From contig JAJDHH010000011.1 in assembly GCA_030266105.1 (NCBI GenBank), positions 1-41,230 on the forward strand: a stretch of 41,230 nucleotides of DNA, in the 5' to 3' direction. Shown piece after piece: positions 15,385 through 23,399 of the stretch. Numbering within the stretch: the stretch's first letter is position 1; every line of letters begins with the position of its first letter. The DNA comes from Eubacteriales bacterium OttesenSCG-928-K08. GTDB taxonomy: Bacteria > Bacillota > Clostridia > Christensenellales > CAG-138. The position numbers and the translations under genes were made by a program. The notes under the pieces were generated by a model that did not search any database, was not told the DNA's origin, and saw nothing but the letters and a program-made list of their open reading frames with translations.

Positions 15385-17841
15385 ATGGAAGACAAAAACT
15401 CAGCGATAAAAAACATCGCCCGTTTTGTGGTTGACAAGCGGCGGGCTTTTTACCTGCTGTTTATTATAATGGCGCTGTTTTGTATAAACTCGATTTCGAA
15501 GGTGCAGGTCAATAACGATATCGTTTCCTATCTGCCTAACGATACTGAAACAAAACGTGGCCTGGATATTATGGAAAACGAGTTTATCACCTATGGCAGC
15601 GCGCAGATTATGGTGACAAACATCACATACGCCAGCGCTGACGAAATTAAGGAATACATCGAGCAAACACAAGGTGTTGCCGGTGTTTCATTCGATAACA
15701 CAGAGGCGCACTATAAGGATAGCGCGGCAATTTACACAATTCAATTTAAAGGCGGCACATACGATAAAATTTCCGAAACTGCGATGGCCAACATTAAAGC
15801 TTACCTTTCCGGTTACGACTATTATGTATCCTCTAGCGTCGGGCAGGATTACACAAAAATCCTCAACGAAGAAATGTCTCAGATACTTTTAGTCGCTTCG
15901 CTTGTCATCTTGGCCGTGCTGCTGCTAACATCCCGAAGCTACGCCGAAATTCCCATATTCTTAGTCGTGTTTGTGGTCGCCGCGCTTTTGAACATGGGCA
16001 CAAACTATTGGTTTGATGAAATTTCATTCGTCACAAACTCCATAGCTGTTGTTTTGCAGCTTGCGCTTGCTGTTGACTATTCAATCATCCTTTGCCACAG
16101 GTTTATGGATGAGCTTGAAATCCATGCCCCGCGCGAGGCCGCAATCAACGCGCTTTCAAAGGCTATTGTTGAAATTTCAGCATCGAGCCTCACAACAATC
16201 GCAGGTTTAATGGCGCTCACGCTTATGCACTTCAGGCTTGGTTTTGACATGGGCATAGTGCTGACAAAGGGCATCGTGTGCAGCATGATAACCGTGTTTT
16301 TGCTCATGCCCGGGCTGCTGATGCTTTTTAGCAAGGCAATCATCAAAACCCGCCACCGCAGCTTTGTGCCCCGCATAACGGCATGGGGCAAGCTAATCGT
16401 TAAGCTGCGCTATGTTTTGCCTGCGCTTTTTGTTGTGGTTGTGGGTTTTGCAATCGTATTTTCCGGCAAAAGCGACTTCGTTTTTTCGGATGAAAACATA
16501 GACACTGCCAACCCTTCAATCAGCCGCATAGCGTCAGATAAAATCGAAGGTACATTTGGCAAAAGCAACACCATAGCAGTGCTTGTGCCCACCGAGCGTT
16601 ATGAGGATCAGCGCCGGTTAATCGAAGAAGTGGAGGCGCTTGATTGCGTTAAATCCGCAATGGGGCTTGCCAACATTAAAATCGATGATCAGCACATGCT
16701 CGCAGATAGGCTAACGCCCCGCCAGTTTGCTGAGCTTGCCGACATTGAAATCGAAATGTCGCGCCTGCTGTTTCAGGCATATGGCATAAGCGTGGAGGAA
16801 TACACCCCCATATTCCAAAACGTGGATGAATACACCGTGCCGCTTATCGAAATTTTCCCGTTTTTGTGCGCACAAAAGGATGCGGGTGTGATTAGCCTTA
16901 ACGAGGAACAATCCAAAACGATCGATGAGCTGCGCGAAACATTGGAGATGGCCGTTAACCAGCTTGAAAGCGAAAACTGGTCGAGGCTGGTGTTTACTGC
17001 AAATCTTCCTATTGAGGGCCAGCAAACCGATGATTTTCAGGATGAAATACGCCAAATTGCACTAACTTACTTTGATGATGTTATTCTCGTTGGCAATTCA
17101 ACAAGCGCAAGGGATTTAAAAAACTCCTTCCAATCCGACAATCGGCGCATTACTCTTTTGACGATACTGTTTGTGTTGCTCATTTTGCTGTTTACTTTCC
17201 AGTCCGGCGGCCTGCCTGTGCTGCTGGTGATGACCATTCAGGGCAGCATTTGGATCAACTTCTCATTCCCCTACATAACGGGCAATAATCTGTTTTTTAT
17301 AGCCTACCTCATAATCAGCGCAATACAGATGGGCGCAACGATAGACTACGCCATTGTTATTACAAACCGCTACCTTGAGTTAAAGCAAACCATGGATAAA
17401 AAGCTGGCGGTGATCGAAACGCTTAACCAAAGCTTCGCAACCGTTTTTACATCGGGCGCAATGCTCACAAGCGCAGGCTTTATTATCGCAGGCCTTACAA
17501 CTGAGCCCATAATCAGCTCGATTGGCCAGGCATTAGGCCGTGGCACGCTCATTTCAATAATACTGGTTATGACAGTTCTGCCTCAGTTCCTGCTGCTGGG
17601 GGACATCATAATCGAAAAGACATCCTTCAAAATCAAAAGCAACCGCCCGCAACAAAAAGCAAGCGGCACCATGTGGCTCGATGGGCATGTAAAGGGCCAT
17701 GTTTCCGGTTATGTGGATGCTAACATAAAGGGGCTTGTGCGTGGTGAAATTGATGTGCAGCTCGCTCAACAAAACGAAGCGCCTGTTGAGCCGCCAAATA
17801 AAAGCAACGAACAGGAGGGGATAAACCATGAAGCGGAATGA
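15385..17841 (+). CDS. MMPL/RND-family transporter with a C-terminal tetrapeptide-repeat tail
   Basis: An 818-residue membrane protein with twelve predicted helices in two homologous halves, each with a large extracytoplasmic domain (about residues 40-165 and 375-575). Helices 4 and 10 carry the Asp-Tyr pairs D231-Y232 (AVDYS) and D654-Y655 (TIDYA), which in MmpL3 form the proton relay. Proton-driven export is therefore likely, probably of a lipid or other hydrophobic substrate. The cytoplasmic tail contains seven tandem tetrapeptides (17674-17757). The frame is open to an ATG at 15340, but the ATG at 15385 has AGAAGG upstream and gives the usual short N-terminus before helix 1. The stop overlaps the next gene by 14 bases. 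The substrate is unknown. Confidence 0.9.
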   Translation: MEDKNSAIKNIARFVVDKRRAFYLLFIIMALFCINSISKVQVNNDIVSYLPNDTETKRGLDIMENEFITYGSAQIMVTNITYASADEIKEYIEQTQGVAGVSFDNTEAHYKDSAAIYTIQFKGGTYDKISETAMANIKAYLSGYDYYVSSSVGQDYTKILNEEMSQILLVASLVILAVLLLTSRSYAEIPIFLVVFVVAALLNMGTNYWFDEISFVTNSIAVVLQLALAVDYSIILCHRFMDELEIHAPREAAINALSKAIVEISASSLTTIAGLMALTLMHFRLGFDMGIVLTKGIVCSMITVFLLMPGLLMLFSKAIIKTRHRSFVPRITAWGKLIVKLRYVLPALFVVVVGFAIVFSGKSDFVFSDENIDTANPSISRIASDKIEGTFGKSNTIAVLVPTERYEDQRRLIEEVEALDCVKSAMGLANIKIDDQHMLADRLTPRQFAELADIEIEMSRLLFQAYGISVEEYTPIFQNVDEYTVPLIEIFPFLCAQKDAGVISLNEEQSKTIDELRETLEMAVNQLESENWSRLVFTANLPIEGQQTDDFQDEIRQIALTYFDDVILVGNSTSARDLKNSFQSDNRRITLLTILFVLLILLFTFQSGGLPVLLVMTIQGSIWINFSFPYITGNNLFFIAYLIISAIQMGATIDYAIVITNRYLELKQTMDKKLAVIETLNQSFATVFTSGAMLTSAGFIIAGLTTEPIISSIGQALGRGTLISIILVMTVLPQFLLLGDIIIEKTSFKIKSNRPQQKASGTMWLDGHVKGHVSGYVDANIKGLVRGEIDVQLAQQNEAPVEPPNKSNEQEGINHEAE
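17674..17757 (+). repeat. Seven tandem xVxG-type tetrapeptides in the MMPL transporter tail
   Basis: Residues 764-791 of the transporter read WLDG, HVKG, HVSG, YVDA, NIKG, LVRG, EIDV. A branched or large hydrophobic residue is always second, and Gly (once Ala, once Val) fourth. The 12-base units are not DNA repeats, since codons differ, so the pattern is kept at the protein level. It could form a small beta-solenoid or a polymerising strand on the cytoplasmic side. Confidence 0.7.
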
Positions 17842-20800
17842 TCGGTTTTTTACCCTCCTGCTTGTGATGCTGCTGTGCTTAACGCAGGCTTTCCCCGCGC
17901 TTGCGGCCACAACAGAAGCTGTTGAGGATGTTTTGGCTCCCGCAGAGGAAACAAAACCCGCGCTTTATATTTCATCTGCGGATGAGTTTTTGGTATTTGC
18001 CGAAAACTGCACGCTGGATGCTTACAGCGAAGGATTATCTGTTTATCTAACGAGCGATATTGACCTTGGCGCCTTTGAATTTGCCGGTGTGCCATTATTT
18101 TGCGGCAACTTTAACGGGCAGGGTCATAGCATTAAAGGCGTAACACTATCGCAGTTTGGCTCACAGATTGGCCTTTTCCGGCAACTGACGCAGACCGCGG
18201 TTGTTGAGAACCTCACGTTATACGCAAATGTTTCGCCCGAAGGTTCAGGCATCTCCGTAGGCTTAATCGCCGGAACAAACGCGGGCAAAATCGTCAACTG
18301 CACAGCATATGGCACACTTAACGCCACGCAAAACCTTGGCGGCATCGCAGGGTTAAACAGCCAAACCGGCATAATCCGCAACTGCGAAAATCAAGCATCC
18401 ATTACTGGCGAAACATCAGTTGGCGGCATTGTTGGCAAAAACGAAGGCGCTTTATTCGGCAACAAAAACTATGGCGGCATTAACTCCACAAACATGGGCG
18501 CGGGCAGCTTGGGCACGCCAAACAACACCGGCGGCATTGCGGGCTGGTCCTGCGGCAGCATAAACAACTGCATCAACTACGGTGTTGTTGGTTACTCTCA
18601 CGTAGGCTACAACACCGGCGGGATAATCGGACTGCACAGCGGTGTGGCGCGCGGCAATAAAAACCACGGGGAAGTTTACGGCCGAAAGGATATCGGCGGC
18701 ATCGTGGGGCAGTTTGACCCGATGATAAACCTTGAGTACGCGCCCAGCGCGCTCGAAGAGCTTGGCAGTGAGCTTTCAGTTTTGTTTGACGACCTGGACG
18801 CGCTGACAAACGCAACCGGCAACGCCATATCCGGCGCGGTAAATGATTTGATGGATGTAAAACAAGCGTTAAACGGCCTGATAGACACAACCGCCGATGG
18901 CCTAAACGATGAGCTTAGCCACATACACACATCGCTTGATTCAGCGCTTGATCAGCTTGGCTATACTTCGCGCACGATCAACGAACTGGTTAGGGACATT
19001 CGCGCCTATTCCAAGGCCATGCGCGACGCAATGGAGCAAATACGCAACGCGATCGATCTGCTGCGCAAACAGGCCGCGCCGGGAAGTGAGGCAGCAGCAA
19101 GCCTTGATGCGCTGGAACAATCCATAAATGCCGTTGATAGCTCGCTTTTGCAAATGGAAGCCGATGCTAAGGCGCTTGATGAGTTTTCCTCCGACATAAG
19201 CGCAATAAATAAAAGCTCTGATCCGGCGGATATAGATAGTCTTGATACCGCCAAAATGGAGCGCTATGCGCAAAACACCGCAAAACCCGCACAAACAATC
19301 GCCAAGGAGCTTGCACATGCGCAATCCGCTTTAGCAAGCTTGCAGGCTTCCAGCTTCGCTGCTGGCGCGGCGGATGTTATTGAGGCAATCCAACAAATTG
19401 CGGATGCAATAAGCCGCATGGTTATAAGAACAGCAGCGCTTATCCGTTCGCTTCCAACAAGAGTGTCAACAGTCAACAACTCGCTTAGCTCCACCGGCAA
19501 TGTGCTGCGGCAATACATGGATGAAGCAAGCGTGCGCAACAAAAAGGTCACCGCGGAGATTGATGCGCAATTGACGCTGCTTGATGATTTTTTGACAAAC
19601 CTTGGCAACACTGTGCTTGATGCTAACAGCAGCATGGGCCATGCAATGCGCAAGCTGACACGCCAGATGGATAATGTATCCTCCGCACTCACGGGCCTTG
19701 GGAAAGTGCCGGAGCTTACGATTGACGATATATCTATAGAGCAGGCATATTCGCAGACTGACGGGCTGATCGCCGACTGTTTTAATTATGCGCTTATCAA
19801 TGGGGATGTAAATGTTGGTGGTGTAGCAGGCAACATGGGTTATGAGCTTAGCCTTGATCCTGAGCAGGATTGGGATTTAGGCGGAACTTCGCTCACGAGC
19901 GCCACGGCATTCATCCGCGCGACCCTCATCAACTCAAAAAATTATGGTGCGGTTTCTGCAAAAAACGAAAGTGGCGGCGGCATTGTTGGCCGTGAGGATA
20001 TTGGCGCGGTGATCGGCTGCACAAACATTGCGGATGTTGAGGTGCAAGGCGGAAGTTACTGCGGCGGCATCGTGGGTTTATCCCGCTCAACCATACGCGA
20101 AAGTTATGCGCAGGCGACCCTAACTGGCAGCAGCTATGTTGGCGGCATTGCTGGCAAGGCGCAGCACATTTTCGGCTGCTATTCAATGGTGCTGCTTCAG
20201 TGTGAAAACGCTGAAGCCATAGGCTCCATTGCGGGCTTAGCGCTTGGCGATGTTGCTGAAAATTATTTCCCTGAAGAAAGCGCACCCGGAATTGACGGCG
20301 TAAACTATGCGGGCAAGGCGCAGCCGCTAAGCTATGCGGAATTTATAAACACGCCGGATCTGCCCGAATCATTTAGATCCCTGCAAGTACTCTTTATGGT
20401 TGAAGGGCAAACTGTTGAAAGTTTTTCCATTCCATTTGGTGGAGAGCTTGATGATGCCCTAATACCCGAATGCCCTGAAAAAGACGGACAGTATGGCGCA
20501 TGGGCCAAGTTTGATAGAGAAAACATCAAGCGCAGCCAAATTATCGAGGCGGTGTATGCTCCGCTGCTTAAAACGGCATCATCCGGTGGCGCACAGCCCG
20601 AGCTTTTGGCCGAGGGTTTGTTTACTTCGGATGTGAAAATTGAATTGAGCGGCTGGAACGGCGAGGAAAACGACCCGCTTTTGCACAACTACTCCGTTAT
20701 TAAGGGTTACACATTTAAAATATCCGATGGGCATGGCGCTTATAGTTCCCCGGTAACGCTACGCGTGCGAGCGGAGAATATCGAAAAAGACGTGATGGTT

Positions 20801-21037
20801 TTACGCCAAACCACAAGCACTGTTGATGTTGTGGAGGCAAAATTTGATGGAAGTTATCTTGTCTTTGAGATGCCCGAAAACGGCTCATTTTTGATAATGA
20901 CAAAGAAGCCCGCCTGGTGGCTGGATACTATCGCGATTGTCGTTTTCCTGCTGCTGGTTTTGGTGTTTTTCGTTGTGCGCAAAAGGCGCAAAAAACAAAG
21001 CGCCAGCAAATCTGATAATGCTAATATTTCTTTATAA
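17828..21037 (+). CDS. Secreted, membrane-anchored GLUG-repeat protein split by a long helical insert
   Basis: A 1069-residue surface protein. A signal peptide (LLLVMLLCLTQAFPALA) is probably cleaved after residue 26. Residues about 45-300 hold repeated GLUG-type units (GGIAGLN, GGIVGKN, GGIAGWS, GGIIGLH, GGIVGQF), expected to form a beta-helix. Residues 307-627 are almost purely helical and coiled-coil-like, without Gly repeats. GLUG units resume at about 650-840 (GGVAGN, GGIVGRED, GGIVGLS, GGIAGKA). A beta-rich part follows, then a C-terminal membrane helix (about 1032-1053) and a basic tail KRRKK. The ATG overlaps the transporter gene by 14 bases and has AGGAGGGG upstream, so the two are coupled. 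A partnership with the transporter is inference; the exact function is unknown. Confidence 0.88.
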   Translation: MKRNDRFFTLLLVMLLCLTQAFPALAATTEAVEDVLAPAEETKPALYISSADEFLVFAENCTLDAYSEGLSVYLTSDIDLGAFEFAGVPLFCGNFNGQGHSIKGVTLSQFGSQIGLFRQLTQTAVVENLTLYANVSPEGSGISVGLIAGTNAGKIVNCTAYGTLNATQNLGGIAGLNSQTGIIRNCENQASITGETSVGGIVGKNEGALFGNKNYGGINSTNMGAGSLGTPNNTGGIAGWSCGSINNCINYGVVGYSHVGYNTGGIIGLHSGVARGNKNHGEVYGRKDIGGIVGQFDPMINLEYAPSALEELGSELSVLFDDLDALTNATGNAISGAVNDLMDVKQALNGLIDTTADGLNDELSHIHTSLDSALDQLGYTSRTINELVRDIRAYSKAMRDAMEQIRNAIDLLRKQAAPGSEAAASLDALEQSINAVDSSLLQMEADAKALDEFSSDISAINKSSDPADIDSLDTAKMERYAQNTAKPAQTIAKELAHAQSALASLQASSFAAGAADVIEAIQQIADAISRMVIRTAALIRSLPTRVSTVNNSLSSTGNVLRQYMDEASVRNKKVTAEIDAQLTLLDDFLTNLGNTVLDANSSMGHAMRKLTRQMDNVSSALTGLGKVPELTIDDISIEQAYSQTDGLIADCFNYALINGDVNVGGVAGNMGYELSLDPEQDWDLGGTSLTSATAFIRATLINSKNYGAVSAKNESGGGIVGREDIGAVIGCTNIADVEVQGGSYCGGIVGLSRSTIRESYAQATLTGSSYVGGIAGKAQHIFGCYSMVLLQCENAEAIGSIAGLALGDVAENYFPEESAPGIDGVNYAGKAQPLSYAEFINTPDLPESFRSLQVLFMVEGQTVESFSIPFGGELDDALIPECPEKDGQYGAWAKFDRENIKRSQIIEAVYAPLLKTASSGGAQPELLAEGLFTSDVKIELSGWNGEENDPLLHNYSVIKGYTFKISDGHGAYSSPVTLRVRAENIEKDVMVLRQTTSTVDVVEAKFDGSYLVFEMPENGSFLIMTKKPAWWLDTIAIVVFLLLVLVFFVVRKRRKKQSASKSDNANISL

Positions 21038-21058
21038 AATACTAATAATATGCCGAAA

Positions 21059-22246
21059 CTATATTCCAAACTCCGTCTTTACCTGCAAGAAGGCAGAAAT
21101 CACCGCATCCAAATCCTCTTTGTTATGCGCCGCCGACACCTGCGCGCGGATGCGCGCTTTATCCTTTGGCACAACAGGATAGGAAAAAGGAATAACATAT
21201 ACGCCAAGCTCCAGCATTCGCGCGGCAACCTTACCTGCAAGCACAGCATCATAAAGCATGATCGCCACGATCGGATGCTCGCTTTCTATAACATCATAAC
21301 CCAGCTTAGATATGCTTTTGCGGAAATAAACCGTGTTTTCCCACAGTTTTTTGCGCAAATCGCCGGATGATTTTAACAGCTCCAGCACACCCAGGGATGC
21401 TTGCGCAATAGCTGGCGCAAGCGTGTTTGAAAAAAGATACGGCCTGCTTCTTTGCCGCAAAACATCCACAATTTCCTGGCGTGCAGCCGTGTAGCCACCC
21501 GAGGCGCCACCAAGCGCCTTGCCCAACGTGCCCGTGATTATATCAACCCGGCCCATAACGCCACGGTATTCATGGGTTCCCCGCCCGGCATCGCCCATAA
21601 AACCCACGGCGTGGCTATCATCCACCATCACAAGCGCGCCGTATTCATCCGCAAGATCGCAAATGCCCTTCAAATTGGCAACGATGCCATCCATTGAAAA
21701 CACACCATCAGTTGCGATTAGGCGGATTTTTGCATCCGCTGCCTCTTCCAGGCACTTGCGCAGGCCATCCATATCGTTGTTTTTATAGCGGTAGCGTTTT
21801 GCCTTGCACAAACGCACTCCATCAATTATGGATGCGTGGTTCAATTCATCGGAAATCACAGCGTCATCTTCGCCCAGCAGGGTTTCAAAAAGCCCTCCGT
21901 TTGCATCAAAGCAGGAGGAATACAAAATGGTGTCCTGCATGCCTAAAAAGCTTGAAAGCGCCGCCTCAAGCTCCTTATGAACCTCAAGCGTGCCGCAAAT
22001 AAAACGCACCGATGAAAGCCCAAAGCCCCATTTGCCATAACTTTCTTTTGCGTCATCGATCAATGTGGGGTGATTGCACAGCCCCAGATAATTGTTGGCG
22101 CACATGTTGATAAGCCCGCTGGCGCTGTTTGTATCTATCCTGCCGCTTTGTGGGCCTGCAAGCGCCCGTTCTTCCTTGTAAACCCCTTGCTGCCGCATAT
22201 CCGAAAGAAGCTGCGCATAGTGAGCCAAAGCCTGCGTTTTATCCAT
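21059..22246 (-). CDS. kbl: Glycine C-acetyltransferase (2-amino-3-ketobutyrate CoA ligase)
   Basis: A 395-residue PLP enzyme of the alpha-oxoamine synthase family. It interconverts 2-amino-3-oxobutyrate plus CoA with glycine plus acetyl-CoA, the second step of threonine breakdown. Visible motifs are MCANNYLGL, the [11 protein letters not shown] cofactor segment and the PLP lysine K243 in [14 protein letters not shown]. The sequence fits Kbl better than BioF or HemA, with the N-terminal domain and length of Kbl. AGGAGG lies 4 nt before the ATG. The usual partner tdh (threonine dehydrogenase) is not adjacent. It converges on the plus-strand GLUG gene, with only 21 bases between stop codons. 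Confidence 0.9.
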   Translation of the reverse strand: MDKTQALAHYAQLLSDMRQQGVYKEERALAGPQSGRIDTNSASGLINMCANNYLGLCNHPTLIDDAKESYGKWGFGLSSVRFICGTLEVHKELEAALSSFLGMQDTILYSSCFDANGGLFETLLGEDDAVISDELNHASIIDGVRLCKAKRYRYKNNDMDGLRKCLEEAADAKIRLIATDGVFSMDGIVANLKGICDLADEYGALVMVDDSHAVGFMGDAGRGTHEYRGVMGRVDIITGTLGKALGGASGGYTAARQEIVDVLRQRSRPYLFSNTLAPAIAQASLGVLELLKSSGDLRKKLWENTVYFRKSISKLGYDVIESEHPIVAIMLYDAVLAGKVAARMLELGVYVIPFSYPVVPKDKARIRAQVSAAHNKEDLDAVISAFLQVKTEFGI

Positions 22247-22287
22247 AAAGCCTCCTGATTTGTAAGATTTTTACCCCGCGAAGTTTT

Positions 22288-22321
22288 AAAAAGCGTCGTG
22301 TTTTCCTATTGCCCGCTTTTT
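22288..22321 (-). terminator. Possible terminator between the FUSC gene and kbl
   Basis: On the minus strand AAAAAGCG (22321-22314) pairs with CGCTTTTT (22295-22288) around an 18-base loop, giving an A-stem/U-stem hairpin that could end transcription in either direction. It lies in the 104-base gap before the kbl ribosome binding site. Confidence 0.4.
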
Positions 22322-22350
22322 TCATTTTCCTTTTCAACGATTGCGCCGTC

Positions 22351-22980
22351 TTATTTTTCGGCTTCGATGATCGTGCATTTTTCTTCCTCAGCTTCGATGG
22401 CTGCGTCTTCTTTTTCCTCACGCAGTAAACCCTTGCGCTGCAAGGGGATAACATTCACAATTGAGGCCACCACAACGCCAATGAGCGTATACACTATGCG
22501 AAGCGCAGCGTAAACCAGCGTTTCGTCGATTGGCAGCTCTTCCTGTGTTGCCACAAGCAGCAACGCCGCAAGCGACACCACCGACACCTGCGGGATGCGA
22601 AAGACATTGCAAAAATAAAGATCCGCAAACATAAAAACAGGAATAACAAGAACAAACCAACCGCTATAATATGAAGGGATGAGCGCACCTGAAACTGCGC
22701 ACAGCAGACCCATAATGCCGCCCACAAGCGTACCCAGCACCCTCATCCAGCCGGTGCGTTTAGTATCCTCCTGCGATGGGCGAAGGCAGATGATTGCCGA
22801 AACCGTGGAAACCTGCAAAACGCCGCTGCTGTTGGTAAGCCATGCGATCACAAGGCAAACCGTTACAGCCAGCAGCGTTTTAAACACGCGCATGCCAACT
22901 TTATAATGCGCGTTTATAAGATCATTGTGGGCATGCAGGAAGCGCAGCCATTTATAGCGGATCAAACGAAATATTTTCAA
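22351..22980 (-). CDS. FUSC / aromatic acid exporter (ArAE_1-like) membrane protein
   Basis: A 209-residue membrane protein with about five or six hydrophobic helices. It resembles the membrane half of the FUSC/ArAE family: a KVGMRVFKTLLAVTVCLVI start of helix 1, then the VSAIICLRPSQEDTKRTGWMRVLGT loop. Relatives lie in the inner membrane and some export aromatic acids; the substrate here is unknown. The C-terminus ends in a short, very acidic tail (EEKEDAAIEAEEEK) instead of the larger soluble domain of many homologues. The only start upstream of helix 1 is a TTG at 22978-22980 with a weak AGGT-type signal. The ATG at 22893 would remove residues aligned to the family, so the exact start is uncertain. 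Confidence 0.8.
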   Translation of the reverse strand: MKIFRLIRYKWLRFLHAHNDLINAHYKVGMRVFKTLLAVTVCLVIAWLTNSSGVLQVSTVSAIICLRPSQEDTKRTGWMRVLGTLVGGIMGLLCAVSGALIPSYYSGWFVLVIPVFMFADLYFCNVFRIPQVSVVSLAALLLVATQEELPIDETLVYAALRIVYTLIGVVVASIVNVIPLQRKGLLREEKEDAAIEAEEEKCTIIEAEK

Positions 22981-23061
22981 TTTTTCGACCTAAGACGATA
23001 CCGCACAAAGCGCGGTGTTGCCCAATAAATATGCTGCACTTCGCCTGAGCCAAGGTTTAGC

Positions 23062-23259
23062 CTAAAGCGCGGCCGCAGCAATAAGCATAATTACCCCTAC
23101 AACAATAAATGGTATCCCAATAAAGGATGCAACAAGCGTGCATGTAAGCACTATCCCCACGATTAAAAACACAACGCCCAATATTCCTGCAACCAACCCC
23201 CCGATTAATGACAGGATTGACCAAATAAAACGAAATGGCCATGTTAAAAACCTGAACAT
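23062..23259 (-). CDS. Small hydrophobic membrane protein of unknown function
   Basis: A 65-residue protein, almost entirely hydrophobic: a short aromatic N-terminus (MFRFLTWPFRFIW) and two membrane helices. The first is about residues 14-37 (SLIGGLVAGILGVVFLIVGIV). The second is the C-terminal half, rich in Ile, Val and Ala. The ATG at 23257-23259 has AAGGAGG at 8-nt spacing, a very good translation signal, so I prefer it to the frame's first start at 23277. The strong ribosome binding site makes a real gene likely. I do not recognise a family. It lies between rlmD and the FUSC gene on the same strand. Confidence 0.7.
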   Translation of the reverse strand: MFRFLTWPFRFIWSILSLIGGLVAGILGVVFLIVGIVLTCTLVASFIGIPFIVVGVIMLIAAAAL

Positions 23260-23300
23260 ATAAGCACCCTCCTTCACTATTGCTTGAACAATTTCTTCTT

Positions 23301-23346
23301 ATGCGCATGCATTGCATATGGTTATACTATTGCATGCACATGCTTA
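23301..23346. repeat. ATGCAT-rich inverted repeats upstream of the small membrane protein gene
   Basis: GCATGCA (23306-23312) and TGCATGC (23331-23337) are inverted around an AT-rich core, with further GCATGC/ATGCAT copies in the same 46 bases. The region lies about 45-90 bases upstream of the small membrane protein start. It may be an operator or simply a hairpin in the 122-base gap after rlmD. Confidence 0.3.
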
Positions 23347-23399
23347 AAACAAGCAACAGCAGGTAACGGCAAAACAAACATATTGTGAACTTCATTGGC

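Noticed and set aside
22239-22454. Lysine/arginine-rich minus-strand open frame at the kbl-FUSC junction
   Set aside because: It overlaps the FUSC 3' end in another frame and has no ribosome binding site; its composition comes from A-rich DNA.
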